Positions 42,101 through 57,100 of a DNA stretch of 64,000 nt are shown in pieces (the first letter of the stretch is position 1; every line of letters starts with the position of its first letter). The position numbers and the translations under genes were made by a program. The DNA comes from Steromphala cineraria (lineage: Eukaryota > Mollusca > Gastropoda > Trochida > Trochidae), in assembly GCA_916613615.1 (NCBI GenBank), contig OU744723.1, forward strand, positions 28,108,710-28,172,709, read 5' to 3'. The notes under the pieces are model-generated. The model had not been told where the DNA came from and searched no databases. It was given only the letters and a program-made list of their open reading frames with translations.

Positions 42101-45100
42101 AAATTATATTTGTTGGTGAAGACAACGCTGACCTCAAAGCGTGAAGTAGAGGTTGAGGTTAGAGGTCGCCTCAGATACATCTCCCCCGTGGTCTCATCTA
42201 TCCAGAAGTATGCCATCCCAAGTGGATCCCCAGTTAGCTCATACCTCACTGTCAGCTGGGGTCAAGGGACAAGGGTTATGTTAGTCAGGTCACATCATGT
42301 AGGAATCAAGAACACATCAGGATAGGACCATTGTTTTTTGTTTTGTTTTTAAATTTGATGTAATAAAAGGTCCATTGAGATACAGAAAATGTACAATATT
42401 ATGTTACAGTTTTTTCTTTAACCATTAAGGCAACATTGAATCCTTATCTGAAAAAAATAATATTTTCAGATGCATAGCAGTTTCTGATTTTCTCACACAA
42501 TACATTTGATATAAACTGTGGAGAGACCCACCCCTGCACGACTGCTTGAAGCAACAACACTGACAACAGGGCTGCTTCCGTTGACAGGCTCATTCTCTGA
42601 GATGGTTTGGAAGTAGATGGTTGGAGTGAAGACGGGCGGATCAGCCTCTCTCACTACCGTGATGTAGACAAACACCGAGCTTTGTTTAGGAGTCTTCCCA
42701 TCATCCTCCGCATACACCGAGAACTGGAACAGCATCAGCTTCATAATCATCACCTAATCTTGAAGTGTCACGCACCCACTTAATGACTGTGTGGCTCCAT
42801 ATGAAATGCATCTTAGATATTTTCAAAATGTTTAGATTTTAAAAGATCACTACACATATATAAGAAAATCTGTGTGGTCCTTTCTACTAAGAATAAAAAC
42901 AGGCTACCTGATTTGTTCAGGAATAAAACATGACAATTTATACTGAATTTACAACCTCAACATGAAATTTGACATTATAGCCTTATTCTAAATCTTTTAT
43001 CATTGTCACTATTATTTTATTGTGATGTATACAGTGCTGAATGATTTTGACCATGACATCATACCCTGAAGTTACTGGGAGCGCCTCTCAGGTCAGTCTC
43101 CAGGTAGAGTCTTCCTGACTTGATGCCCAGACTAAAGAAGTTGAGAGCTGCCAGTCCCTCTGCGTCCTCCTCAATATAGTACTGTACCTCGTCCTGCAGC
43201 AGAGGCAGCCTTCACATTAACCTTGTGCACATATCAGCATTATCAACCCTCCTCCAGTATCACCCCCAGGGAACCATAGCATTATCAACCCTCCTCCAGT
43301 ATCACCCCCAGGGAACCTTGTGCACATAGCACTATCAACCCTCCTCCAGTATCAGCCCCAGGGAACCTTGTGCACATAGCACTATCAACCCTCCCTCAGT
43401 ACCACCCCTAGGGAACCTTGTGCACATAGCACTATCAACCCTCCTCCTGTATCACCCCCAGGGAACCTTGTGCACATATTAGCACTATCATCCCTCTTCC
43501 AGTATCACCCCCAGGGAACCGTGTGCACATAGCACTATCAACCCTCCTCCAGTATCACCCCCAGGGAACTGTGTGCACATAGCACTATCAACCCTCCTCC
43601 AGTATCACCCCTAGGGAACCTTGTGCACATAGCACTATCAACCCTCCTCCAGTATCACCCCCAGGGAACCTTGTGCACATAGCACTATCAACCCTCCTCC
43701 AGTATCACCCCAAGGGAACCTTGTGCACATATCAGCACTATCATCCCTCTTCCAGTATCACCCCCAGGGAACCGTGTGCACATAGCACTATCAACCCTTC
43801 TCCAGTATCACCCCCAGGGAACCTTGTGCACATAGCACTATCAACCCTCCTCCTGTATCACCCCCAGGGAACCTTGTACACATAGCACTATCAACCCTCT
43901 TCCAGTATCACCCCCAGGGAACCCTGTACACATAGCACTATCAACCCTCCTCCAGTATCACCCCCAGGGAACCTTGTGCACATAGCACTATCAACCCTTC
44001 TCCAGTATCACCCCCAGGGAACCTTGTACACATAGCACTATCAACCCTCCTCCTGTATCACCCCCAGGGAACCTTGTGCACATATTAGCACTATCAACCC
44101 TCTTCCAGTATCACCCCTAGGGAACCTTGTGCACATAGCACTATCAACCCTCCTCCAGTATCACCCCTAGGGAACCTTGTGCACATAGCACTATCAACCC
44201 TCCTCCAGTATCACACCCAGGGAACCTTGTGCACATAGCACTATCAACCCTCCTCCAGTATCACCCCCAGGGAACCTTGTGCACATATCAGCACTATCAT
44301 CCCTCTTCCAGTATCACCCCCAGGGAACCTTGTGCACATAGCACTATCAACCCTCCTCCTGTATCACCCCCAGGGAACCTTGTGCACATAGCACTATCAA
44401 CCCTCCCTCAGTACCACCCCTAGGGAACCTTGTACACATAGCACTATCAACCCTCCTCCTGTATCACCCCCAGGGAACCTTGTGCACATATTAGCACTAT
44501 CATCCCTCTTCCAGTATCACCCCCAGGGAACCGTGTGCACATAGCACTATCAACCCTCCTCCAGTATCACCCCCAGGGAACCGTGTGCACATATTAGCAC
44601 TATCATCCCTCTTCCAGTATCACCCCCAGGGAACCTTGTTCACATAGCACTATCAACCCTCCTCCAGTATCACACCCAGGGAACCTTGTGCACATAGCAC
44701 TATCAACCCTCCTCCAGTATCACCCCCAGGGAACCTTGTACACATAGCACTATCAACCCTCCTCCAGTATCACCCCCAGGGAACCTTGTGCACATAGCAT
44801 TATCAACCCTCCTCCAGTATCACCCCCAGGGAACCTTGTACACATAGCACTATCAACCCTCCTCCAGTATCACCCCCAGGGAACCTTGTGCACATAGCAC
44901 TATCAACCCTTCTCCAGTATCACCCCCAGGGAACCTTGTGCACATATCAGCACTATCTTCCCTCTTCCAGTATCACCCCCAGGGAACCTTGTGCACATAG
45001 CACTATCAACCCTCCTCCTGTATCACCCCCAGGGAACCTTGTGCACAAAGCACTATCAACCCTCCCTCAGTACCACCCCTAGGGAACCTTGTACACATAG

Positions 45101-48100
45101 CACTATCAACCCTCCTCCTGTATCACCCCCAGGGAACATTGTGCACATATAAGCACTATCATCCCTCTTCCAGTATCACCCCCAGGGAACCTTGTGCACA
45201 TAGCACTATCAACCCTCCTCCAGTATCACCCCCAGGGAACCGTGTGCACATATTAGCACTATCATCCCTCTTCCAGTATCACCCCAAGGAACCTTGTGCA
45301 CATAGCACTATCAACCCTCCTCCAGTATCACCCCTAGGGAACCTTGTGCACATAGCACTATCAACCCTCCTCCAGTATCACCCCCAGGGAACCATAGCAT
45401 TATCAACTATCAACCCTCCTTCCGTTACAACCCCTAGGGAAATTGGAAAATGCATTGTAAACAATTGGTTCTCACATCTATGATGTAACATTAAGCACAT
45501 AAAAAGTTCAATATTAAGAAGAATAGAATGTGACATTTTACCTTTAAGTGAAATAAGCAAGGTGTTTAAACTCACCCCATCTGAGTCTGTGGCGTTGAGT
45601 GAGAGGATGAGCTCATTCAGCGGAGTGGTCTCGGACACTGTTTCACGGTACTCATCAGCATCAAAATCTGGAGCATTGGGGTTGCGGTCCACCAGAATCT
45701 CAACAAACTCTGTAGCTCGCTGATCAGGATGCGCTGAATCAAATGCATCAATCTGCAGGCTGTACCGCAACAATTCAAGATTGTCATTCATAAGGCTTTG
45801 TGTTACAGTTATCTCCCCTGTAGAACTGTTGACATTGAAGAAATCTGGTGCAGGGCCATTACCCATGAGCTCATATACAACCTCTCCTTCAATGTCGGAG
45901 TCAGTTGCATTGACTCTAGCGATGACCTCCTCCAATGGCTGAGTGACCAGGATGACTGGTATGGGCGCTGGTCCATGGAACACTGGCGCTGCATTCTCTG
46001 GGGAAATAAGTGTGATTTCCACCACTACACTGTCTGTGTTGCCCTTACCATCCGATGCTTCTATACTTAATAAGTACTGGGCTTCAGGGGCATTCCGCAT
46101 TCCAGCACGTACAAATATCTCACCGGTTAAGGGATCAAGGTAGAAATACCGAAGGGCATTTCTCATAGAAGCATCTACTCTATAGGTCACAGGATCACCA
46201 TCTTGATCAACAGCAACTGTTGCTACAACAAGGTCTCCAATTGGTCGAAATATGGATACATTCACATTGTAGCGTTCTTCCAAAAATATTGGTCCACTTT
46301 CATTTCGATTCACTACCATAATGACTTGGGAAGACCCTTTTCTAAGAGGAAATGCAGAATCGTATGCAAATAAGTTCAAGGTATAGGAAGACTGTCTCAC
46401 AGTTGTATTTTGAAGATTTTGTGTAAGTGAGATGAGCCCTGTGGTCTGATTAATTGTGAAGAATGATGGGGCAGGGTAAACTCCATTTATTCCATATATT
46501 ATCTCCCCTTGCTTGTCTCCATCAGTTGCTCGCACAGTGAGTACAGGGCTGTTGATATCCATATCATACTGGACAGTTCTCCTGTAGGGCTGTTCATCAA
46601 ACATGGGTGTTTCATCCAGGTTGACCACTATTTCAATTGTTGTAGAAGCTGACCTCGGGCTCACTGGATGTGAGTCGTTACTAACATACAAGGATGAGTA
46701 CAACTGTTGAGTTGTACCCTCCAGTGATCTTCTGAGGTACAAGTTGCCATTTCTGGGGTCAAGAAAAAACATTGATGTGAAACTATCTGGTGGGTTATCA
46801 AGGCTATACACCATCGTATCCCCGTCGCTATCTTGGGCAGTAGCACTGAGGACTAGCGAGCCCACCTCATGGTACTCTGATATATTCACTCTCATTGGAT
46901 TTACACCAAACTGTGGTCTGAAGTTATTCCGCTCCACAAATACAGTCACATTAGCTATGATTTGTCGATTTGTTACAATGCTGTCATATGCAGTGACCTG
47001 AAAATCATACCTTAATGCTGTATGAAAGAATACACTGTTTTCTAACGTGATGTTACCTGTGTCAGGATCTATCAAAAAGAAGGGCGGCTTATCAACAAAA
47101 TCATATGTGATCTTTCCAGTTGGTCTTGTTGCTCTGGTTTGAAGAACAAAGGTTCCAACGGGTGAGGTGTCTGGTATGGTTGTTACATATATGTTATCAG
47201 GGGCCCAGATGGGGTCTTGTCTGTTGACTGACACCTCAATGGTTGTGTTTGCACATTTCTGGGGGATTCCATCATCACAAGCCATGACCTGTAGCTGGAA
47301 ACTGGAGATGGTGGTGTTTAGAACACTCCTCCTGAGAACCAGCTCCCGCGTCTCGGGATCAACCTCAAAATAAGCTCCGGGGATTGCTCTCTTCTGGATG
47401 CGGCCAGGATCTCTGATAGTCTGTCCAACCAGAGTGTAGGAGATCTGGTCGGTGGGGTCTTGGTCTGTTGCCAGGATCTGGATCTGGATCTGGACTGGAG
47501 AGAGAGCCGGGTGGTCCTCCATGATGCTGGTCCTGTAGAAGGGCTGGGTCCACTCCGGCTGGTTGGGGTTGCGTACAACATTGATGATGACCGTTCCAAT
47601 TCCTTGTGGGCCTGGCTGGAGACTGTCCTCTGCTTCTATCACCAGCTGAAACATGCATAGCATCTTTAACATCATGTCATTTTGCAGTAATTCTATTCAC
47701 AAGCCCTTTGATATCAAGACCAAGTTTGATATCTAAAATTTGGGTGTTTTGCTCAATATTCATAATTTCTCATCATCATTACTTCAGTGATTATCATAAC
47801 CATATTTAGACCAAGTTTTAGGTTTTTCTCTAGAATGACATGGCCGACCTGCTGCTCCTGCCAGTCTGTTGATGGTACTGACCGTGTAGCGCTCTCTACG
47901 CAGGAAGTCCTGCTTCAGGTGGCGGGTCAGCTTGACCTGCCCCGACTGGTCCACATCAAAGAAGCTTGTTGCTGGGAACTCTCCCACTGCTCGGTACAGC
48001 ATTCCGGTCTGCAATATAGACTCCAGGTACAGGCAAGTCACAAGGATTCAATGCTCATTTGCAGAATGTCTTATCAACAAAATCTCTCTAAAAACTTGGA

Positions 48101-51100
48101 TTGCTCATATTTCAGTCTCCTTAGAAATAATTGATAAATTTCTTTTTCTAGAGTCCTTGAAACGATAGTACTCACCGATGCAGATAATACACCTACATAA
48201 CAAGGATCACTCACAGATGAAGAAATCACATTTACATAACTGAGATGTACTCACTGATGCAGATATTGCGTCCACATAACTGAGATGTACTCACTGATGC
48301 AGATATTGCGTCCACATAACTGAGATGTACTCACTGATGCAGATATTGCGTCAACATAACTGAGATGTACTCACTGATGCAGATATTGCGTCCACATAAC
48401 TGAGATGTACTCACTGATGCAGATATTGCGTCCACATAACTGAGATGTACTCACTGATGCAGGTATTGCGTCCACATAACTGAGATGTACTCACTGATGC
48501 AGATATTGCGTCCACATAACTGAGATGTACTCACTGATGCAGGTATTGCGTCCACATAACTGAGATGTACTCACTGATGCAGATATTGCGTCCACATAAC
48601 TGAGATGTACTCACTGATGCAGATATTGCGTCAACATAACTGAGATGTACTCACTGATGCAGGTATTGCGTCAACATAACTGAGATGTACTCACTGATGC
48701 AGGTATTGCGTCAACATAACTTAGATGTACTCACTGATGCAGATATTGCGTCCACATAACTGAGATGTACTCACTGATGCAGGTATTGCGTCAACATAAC
48801 TTAGATGTACTCACTGATGCAGGTATTGCGTCAACATAACTTAGATGTACTCACTGATGCAGGTATTGCGTCAACATAACTGAGATGTACTCACTGATGC
48901 AGGTATTGCGTCAACATAACTTAGATGTACTCACTGATGCAGGTATTGCGTCAACATAACTTAGATGTACTCACTGATGCAGGTATTGCGTCAACATAAC
49001 TGAGATGTACTCACTGATGCAGATATTGCGTCCACATAACTGAGATGTACTCACTGATGCAGATATTGCGTCCACATAACTGAGATGTACTCACTGATGC
49101 AGGTATTGCGTCCACATAACTGAGATGTACTCACTGATGCAGGTATTGCGTCCACATAACTGAGATGTACTCACTGATGCAGATATTGCGTCCACATAAC
49201 TGAGATGTACTCACTGATGCAGGTATTGCGTCCACATAACTGAGATGTACTCACTGATGCAGGTATTGCGTCCACATAACTGAGATGTACTCACTGATGC
49301 AGATATTGCGTCCACATAACTGAGATGTACTCACTGATGCAGGTATTGCGTCCACATAACTGAGATGTACTCACTGATGCAGATATTGCGTCCACATAAC
49401 TGAGATGTACTCACTGATGCAGGTATTGCGTCAACATAACTGAGATGTACTCACTGATGCAGATATTGCGTCCACATAACTGAGATGTACTCACTGATGC
49501 AGATATTGCGTCCACATAACTGAGATGTACTCACTGATGCAGATATTGCGTCCACATAACTGAGATGTACTCACTGATGCAGATATTGCGTCCACATAAC
49601 TGAGATGTACTCACTGATGCAGATATTGCGTCAACATAACTTAGATGTACTCACTGATGCAGGTATTGCGTCCACATAACTGAGATGTACTCACTGATGC
49701 AGATATTGCGTCAACATAACTTAGATGTACTCACTGATGCAGATATTGCGTCAACATAACTTAGATGTACTCACTGATGCAGGTATTGCGTCAACATAAC
49801 TGAGATGTACTCACTGATGCAGGTATTGCGTCAACATAACTGAGATGTACTCACTGATGCAGGTATTGCGTCAACATAACTTAGATGTACTCACTGATGC
49901 AGATATTGCGTCCACATAACTGAGATGTACTCACTGATGCAGGTATTGCGTCAACATAACTTAGATGTACTCACTGATGCAGGTATTGCGTCAACATAAC
50001 TTAGATGTACTCACTGATGCAGGTATTGCGTCAACATAACTGAGATGTACTCACTGATGCAGGTATTGCGTCAACATAACTTAGATGTACTCACTGATGC
50101 AGGTATTGCGTCAACATAACTGAGATGTACTCACTGATGCAGGTATTGCGTCCACATAACTGAGATGTACTCACTGATGCAGGTATTGCGTCCACATAAC
50201 TGAGATGTACTCACTGATGCAGATATTGCGTCCACATAACTGAGATGTACTCACTGATGCAGATATTGCGTCCACATAACTGAGATGTACTCACTGATGC
50301 AGATATTGCGTCCACATAACTGAGATGTACTCACTGATGCAGATATTGCGTCCACATAACTGAGATGTACTCACTGATGCAGGTATTGCGTCCACATAAC
50401 TGAGATGTACTCACTGATGCAGATATTGCGTCCACATAACTGAGATGTACTCACTGATGCAGGTATTTCGTCAACATAACTGAGATGTACTCACTGATGC
50501 AGATATTGCGTCCACATAACTGAGATGTACTCACTGATGCAGATATTGCGTCCACATAACTGAGATGTACTCACTGATGCAGATATTGCGTCCACATAAC
50601 TGAGATGTACTCACTGATGCAGGTATTGCGTCAACATAACTGAGATGTACTCACTGATGCAGATATTGCGTCCACATAACTGAGATGTACTCACTGATGC
50701 AGGTATTGCGTCAACATAACTGAGATGTACTCACTGATGCAGGTATTGCGTCAACATAACTTAGATGTACTCATCCATGCAGATTTATGATCCATGATGA
50801 TATATCACACCTACATAACTCCTACGGTTCTCACCAATGCAGATATCAGGTCTGCATAACTGAGATGTACTCACCGAAGATCCATCCTGGTTGCGAGCCT
50901 GGACCACTACTGGGAGGTTGGTCGGTGATTCGGTCGTCTCAGGTATGGTGATCTCATATGCTCGGTCAAACACTGGTGGGAAGGTGTTGCGAGTGACTGT
51001 GATGAAGGCATCAGTGAGACTGAACTGCTCTGGTAGTCTGCCGTCAGTAGCATTGATCCTCATCTGAAAACATGATGATTCACAGTCATTTACTGAAATT

Positions 51101-54100
51101 GAATGGCAGAAGATAGTAAGATTGTGTCACTATAAAGGTACATTTGGCTTTATGAACAATCTAAGTCTATTTCCTATCTATTGTTTTTGACATCTCATGT
51201 AAATGTTAAGAAAAGAAATTTTAAAAACTTCATTCTATTTATTTCCTTGTCAACATATGAGCCAAGTTATTCTAAGTGTTTGATATGTCGGACAAATTTT
51301 AATAATTACTGAATCTCATGAATTACCAATTTATGCAATCTACTCACTGTGAAGGGTGTGTTGCTGGTATCACCCAGAGGTTTGATGAGTCTGATAACGC
51401 CTGTGCTCTCATCAATGTTGAAGTACTCAAGAGTGTTCTCCTCTCCATATGCTCTGTACCTCACCAGATCCTACACTCCCGATCAAGGATAACAAACATA
51501 CAAGCTAGTGACTCATGTCTACACCAGATCAAGGATAACAAACATACAAGCTAGTGACTCACGTCTACACCAGATCAAGGATAACAAACATATAAGCTAG
51601 TGACTCATGTCTACACCAGATCAAGGATAACAAACATACAAGCTAGTGACTCATGTCTACACCAGATCAAGGATAACAAACATACAAGCTAGTGACTCAT
51701 GTCTACACCAGATCAAGGATAACAAACATACAAGCTAGTGACTTATGTCTACACCAGATCAAGGATAACAAACATACAAGCTAGTGACTCATGTCTACAC
51801 CAGATCAAGGATAACAAACATACAAGCTAGTGACTCATGTCTACACCAGATCAAGGATAACAAACATACAAGCTAGTGACTCACGTCTACACCAGATCAA
51901 GGATAACAAACATACAAGCTAGTGACTCATGTCTACACCAGATCAAGGATAACAAACATACAAGCTAGTGACTCATGTCTACACCAGATCAAGGATAACA
52001 AACATACAAGCTAGTGACTCATGTCTACACCAGATCAAGGATAACAAACATACAAGCTAGTGACTCATGTCTACACCAGATCAAGGATAACAAACATACA
52101 AGCTAGTGACTCATGTCTACACCAGATCAAGGATAACAAACATACAAGCTAGTGACTCATGTCTACACCAGATCAAGGATAACAACAACAGACAGGCTTA
52201 GTAACTCATGTCTACACCAGATCAAGGATAACAAACATACAAGCTAGTGACTCACGTCTACACCAGATCAAGGATAACAAACATACAAGCTAGTGACTCA
52301 TGTCTACACCAGATCAAGGATAACAAACATACAAGCTAGTGACTCATGTCTACACCAGATCAAGGATAACAAACATACAAGCTAGTGACTCATGTCTACA
52401 CCAGATCAAGGATAACAAACATACAAGCTAGTGACTCATGTCTACACCAGATCAAGGATAACAAACATACAAGCTAGTGACTCATGTCTACACCAGATCA
52501 AGGATAACAAACATACAAGCTAGTGACTCATGTCTACACCAGATCAAGGATAACAACAACAGACAGGCTTAGTAACTCATGTCTACACCAGATCAAGGAT
52601 AACAAACATACAAGCTAGTGACTCACGTCTACACCAGATCAAGGATAACAAACATACAAGCTAGTGACTCATGTCTACACCAGATCAAGGATAACAAACA
52701 TACAAGCTAGTGACTCATGTCTACACCAGATCAAGGATAACAAACATACAAGCTAGTGACTTATGTCTACACCAGATCAAGGATAACAAACATACAAGCT
52801 AGTGACTCATGTCTACACCAGATCAAGGATAACAAACATACAAGCTAGTGACTCATGTCTACACCAGATCAAGGATAACAAACATACAAGCTAGTGACTC
52901 ATGTCTACACCAGATCAAGGATAACAACAACAGACAGGCTTAGTAACTCATGTCTACACCAGATCAAGGATAACAACAACAGACAGGCTTAGTGTTAATA
53001 TTTGTAGAAATATAAAAAGTAGACAAAACAAAGATGTGAGCATTTTCATATTGATATTATATATGTCATTTAATGAAGTGACAAAGCATTATTTAGAGAC
53101 CAATTGGTTTCAACCTTTCATTAACTACAAAATAGATGTTCAACAACAATTTTTATCAGGACCCTAAATAAATTTAGCAAAATATGTATCACAGTCAGCT
53201 CAAGCCTGTCTCAATTTCAATCCTGTTATGTTAGCCATCCAAGTTGCAGTCTGATAATAAGCAATAATAAGCAGAGATCTCTTTTTTGATTGGCCGAGGC
53301 AGATGGTCATCGACAGTGATCAAACCTTATGTTGACCACGGGAAACATCACGCGAGGTCAACATAACAATCCAATGACCTGGAGCTAAATCTAGAAGAGT
53401 TGCTTCCAAAAAACACTTAAAATAATTGAATAGTTCTCACAATAACTGAAACTTTCATAGATCATATAATAAAACAGTTGTTTGACTTCTGTCATCGGTG
53501 AATCCAAAGGTTTATTGACCTCGAAAACTTATGTTCACCTCGGCTATCGCCTCAGTGAACATAACTGTTCCGAGGTCAATAAATCTGTGGATTCACCTCA
53601 ACTGAAGTCAATAATTGTATAATATTTCACATTTGCAATCCACCACAAAAGTTGAACTTTTCAAGAGAGAAGTGACCTACCCCATCCTGATCTACAGCGT
53701 CCACGTCGATGATACGGGCGCCCACTGCAGTGGTCTCAGCGATCACAGTGCTGTAACGTGTCTCTGTGTATCGGGGGGCGTGCTCGTTCCGTGTCACTGT
53801 GATGGTCATGTTCTCCACAGCAACATCACTGGGGTACAAGCTGTCAAAAGCTCTCAGCTTCAGCTGCAACAGCAGTCATGTCACACTTTAATACTCCTCA
53901 GGGAGTTGAGTCTGTGATATTCACACAATATCAAACATTGATACTCATGTGACATTCAAACACGACACTTGAGAAATATTCAAACATGACACTCTAGTAT
54001 TCTGATGAATCAAACCTTTCTGGTGGCACAACGATACAATAAAATCCTTTAAGTTGTCACCTGCCGGGTTTTCTACTTGTTTGGTAGCCTCACTCTCCTT

Positions 54101-57100
54101 CTCTTTTAGTAATATCTTAATATACATGGTCTTGTTATTTTGAGACATTGGAATTCATGTTCCTGTACTAGTGATATGATATCTAAACATGACACTCACA
54201 TGATATCTAAACATGACACTCACATGATATCTAAACATGACACTCACATGATATCTAAACATGACACTCACATGATATCTAAACATGACACTCACATGTT
54301 ATATTAATATGAAGATCACACAATATCTAAACATGACACTCAGATGATATCTAAACATGACACTCAAATGATTTCTAAACATGACACTCACATGATATCT
54401 GAACATGACACTCACATGATGACACTCACATGATATCTGAACATGAAACTCACATGATATCTGAACATGACACTCACATGATCTCTGAACATGACACTCA
54501 CATGATATCTGAACATGACACTCACATGATATCTAAACATGACACTCAAATGATATCTGAACATGACACTCAAATGATATCTGAACATGACACTCACATG
54601 ATATCTGAACATGACACTCACATGATATCTGAACATGACACTCACATGGTATCTGAACATGACACTCAAAAGATATCTAAACATGACACTCAAATGATAT
54701 CTGAACATGAAACTCACATGATATCTAAACATGACACTCAAATGATATCTGAACATGACACTCACATGATATCTGAACATGACATTCACATGATATCTGA
54801 ACATGACACTCACATGATATCTAAACATGACACTCAAATGATATCTAAACATGACACTCACATGATATCTAAACATGACACTCAAATGATATCTAAACAT
54901 GACACTCAAATGATATCTAAACATGACACTCAAATATTATCTGAACATGACACTCACGTGATATCTGAACATGACACTCAAATGATATCTGAACATGACA
55001 CTCACATGATATCTGAACATGACACTCACATGATGACACTCACATGATATCTGAACATGACACTCAAATATTATCTGAACATGACACTGACGTGATATCT
55101 GAACATGACACTCAAATGATATCTGAACATGACACTCACATGATATTGGAAGACTTGTGACTGTGACTTGATGTTGTTGCGGAGAACTATGCGAGCTCCT
55201 CTAGAGGTTGTACCGAAGGTGTTAAAGAGTTGCAGGTTGAAGAATGCTGGTGAAGTGTCATACCCGTCTATCTCAATCTTCAACTCTCCCTGTTTACAAA
55301 TAAGACTCCAATTTATACAAAAATTTAATAGTTCTACACAGTGTTAAGTGTATACAGTACTTCAAGACCTTGCGTATACTGGTCACATGTTAAGTGTATA
55401 CAGTACTTCAAGACCAGACGTATACTGGTCACATGTTAAGTGTATACAGTACTTCAAGACCAGATGTATATACTGGCCACATGTTTAGTGTATACAGTAC
55501 TTCAAGACCAGACGTATATACTGGTCACATGCTTAGTGTATACAGTACTTCAAGACCAGACGTATACTGGTCACATGTTTAGTGTATACAGTACTTCAAG
55601 ACCAGACGTATACTGGTCACATGTTTAGTGTATGCAGTACTTCAAGCAAATCAAACATATATTCCAACATTAGGATATTGTATATTGAAAACCTTCTGAA
55701 AACATCAACAAGAGAAGAAATGCACCAGTGACTAATTGATAAAGATGAACATAGAAACTCTTGCATTGGCAATTAAAGGATCAATGTAGATGTTCACAGC
55801 TTATGGAAGCACATACCTTGAGATCCCTGTCGGTAACTGTAACTGTTGTGATCAATGCTCCTTTACCTATATTTTCAGATATTTGCTCAGAACGAGAGAA
55901 AGTTTCAAAGAAAGGGGACTGGAGGTTTCGATTGACGAAGATGTTGACAAGAGCAGTGGCTGTCATTTGGACTGGACGTCTTTGGTCACTGGCCACAACG
56001 GTCATCTGCAAGAAGAACAAGGATGTATTTCATACTGCTATCTTATTGCAAACAAAGTCAAACATATGTGTTATCATAACATTCATATGTTCAGATGTGA
56101 CTTATATTAAGTTTGCCTAGCGAATATCATCTAATCATGCATGTCTTACAGTCAGATTCAGATCATACAATTATGAAAACTCCCTTAAAAGATTTTGTTG
56201 ACATGTTAATTCATGAGATATTGAAATAGACAGCCAGAAATAGAGGTTTGAATAAAAATAATAATAATAATATTTTTTCTTAGATAATACCAAAAGGATC
56301 TACTCTTGAGAGACAGGTCAACCTACCAGGACCAAATGCTTTGCAACTGACAATTCAGATATTTATGAATCACAAATTATAAAATTAAAATAACTGACCA
56401 TGTACTGTCCTTCCTGATCTTGCGTAAGAGGTTGAGTAAGTGCAATCTGTCCCGTCTGACTGTGGATGCCGAAGAAGGCAAGAGCCTTGTCTGATCCAGC
56501 CTCACCAGCCAGCGAGTAGCTCACCACATCCTGGCAACAATACAAACAATAGGGTCATCACCAGCCAGCGAGTAGCTCACCACATCCTGGCAACAATACA
56601 AACAATAGGGTCATCACCAGCCAGCGAGTAGCTCACCACATCCTGGCAACAATACAAACAATAGGGTCATCACCAGCCAGCGAGTAGCTCACCACATCCT
56701 GGCAACAATACAAACAATAGGGTCTTGACATTTTTCCAATTTACAAAATATCTTCATGGGAAAAAGGATTTCTTTCTAGATCATGAATGCATAAAGTATG
56801 AACACATTTTGCATATTCTTGACATCCAAAGAAAATAAATATATATTAGAGGAAATCGCAACATGAGTGCATTTACAGTAAATGTTTTAATTATTAGATT
56901 GGATGCTTTAGCTACTTAGATATATAGAATCACATGAACTTTACATCATCAGCATCAGTTGCAGTGACGTTGACAACAGTGGATCCAACAAGTGTCAACT
57001 CCTCTATAGTTGTAGTGTAGGAGTTCTCTTGAAATACAGGCGTGGCCCTATTCCGAGTGACGGCAATGTTGACGGTGGTTGTAGCTGTCTTGGTGGGAGC

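Larger units (their letters stand above)
37269..43064. other. Introns between e29 and e18
   Basis: The introns here are short (174-667 bases). Only 41240-41370 has a visible repeat, a degenerate AGATACAAGATACAAG run. The others (37269-37638, 37768-38434, 38627-38922, 39043-39452, 39636-40060, 40184-40541, 40725-40899, 41710-42132, 42256-42531, 42724-43064) show nothing but splice sites. Confidence 0.6.

Noticed and set aside
45576..47645. Giant exon as a processed pseudogene
   Set aside because: Frame intact over 690 codons, normal splice sites at both ends, and module order in phase with its neighbours.
54412..55047. 173- and 205-codon frames in the 24-bp array
   Set aside because: Shadow of the tandem unit; the frame differs from that of e12 for most of the array.
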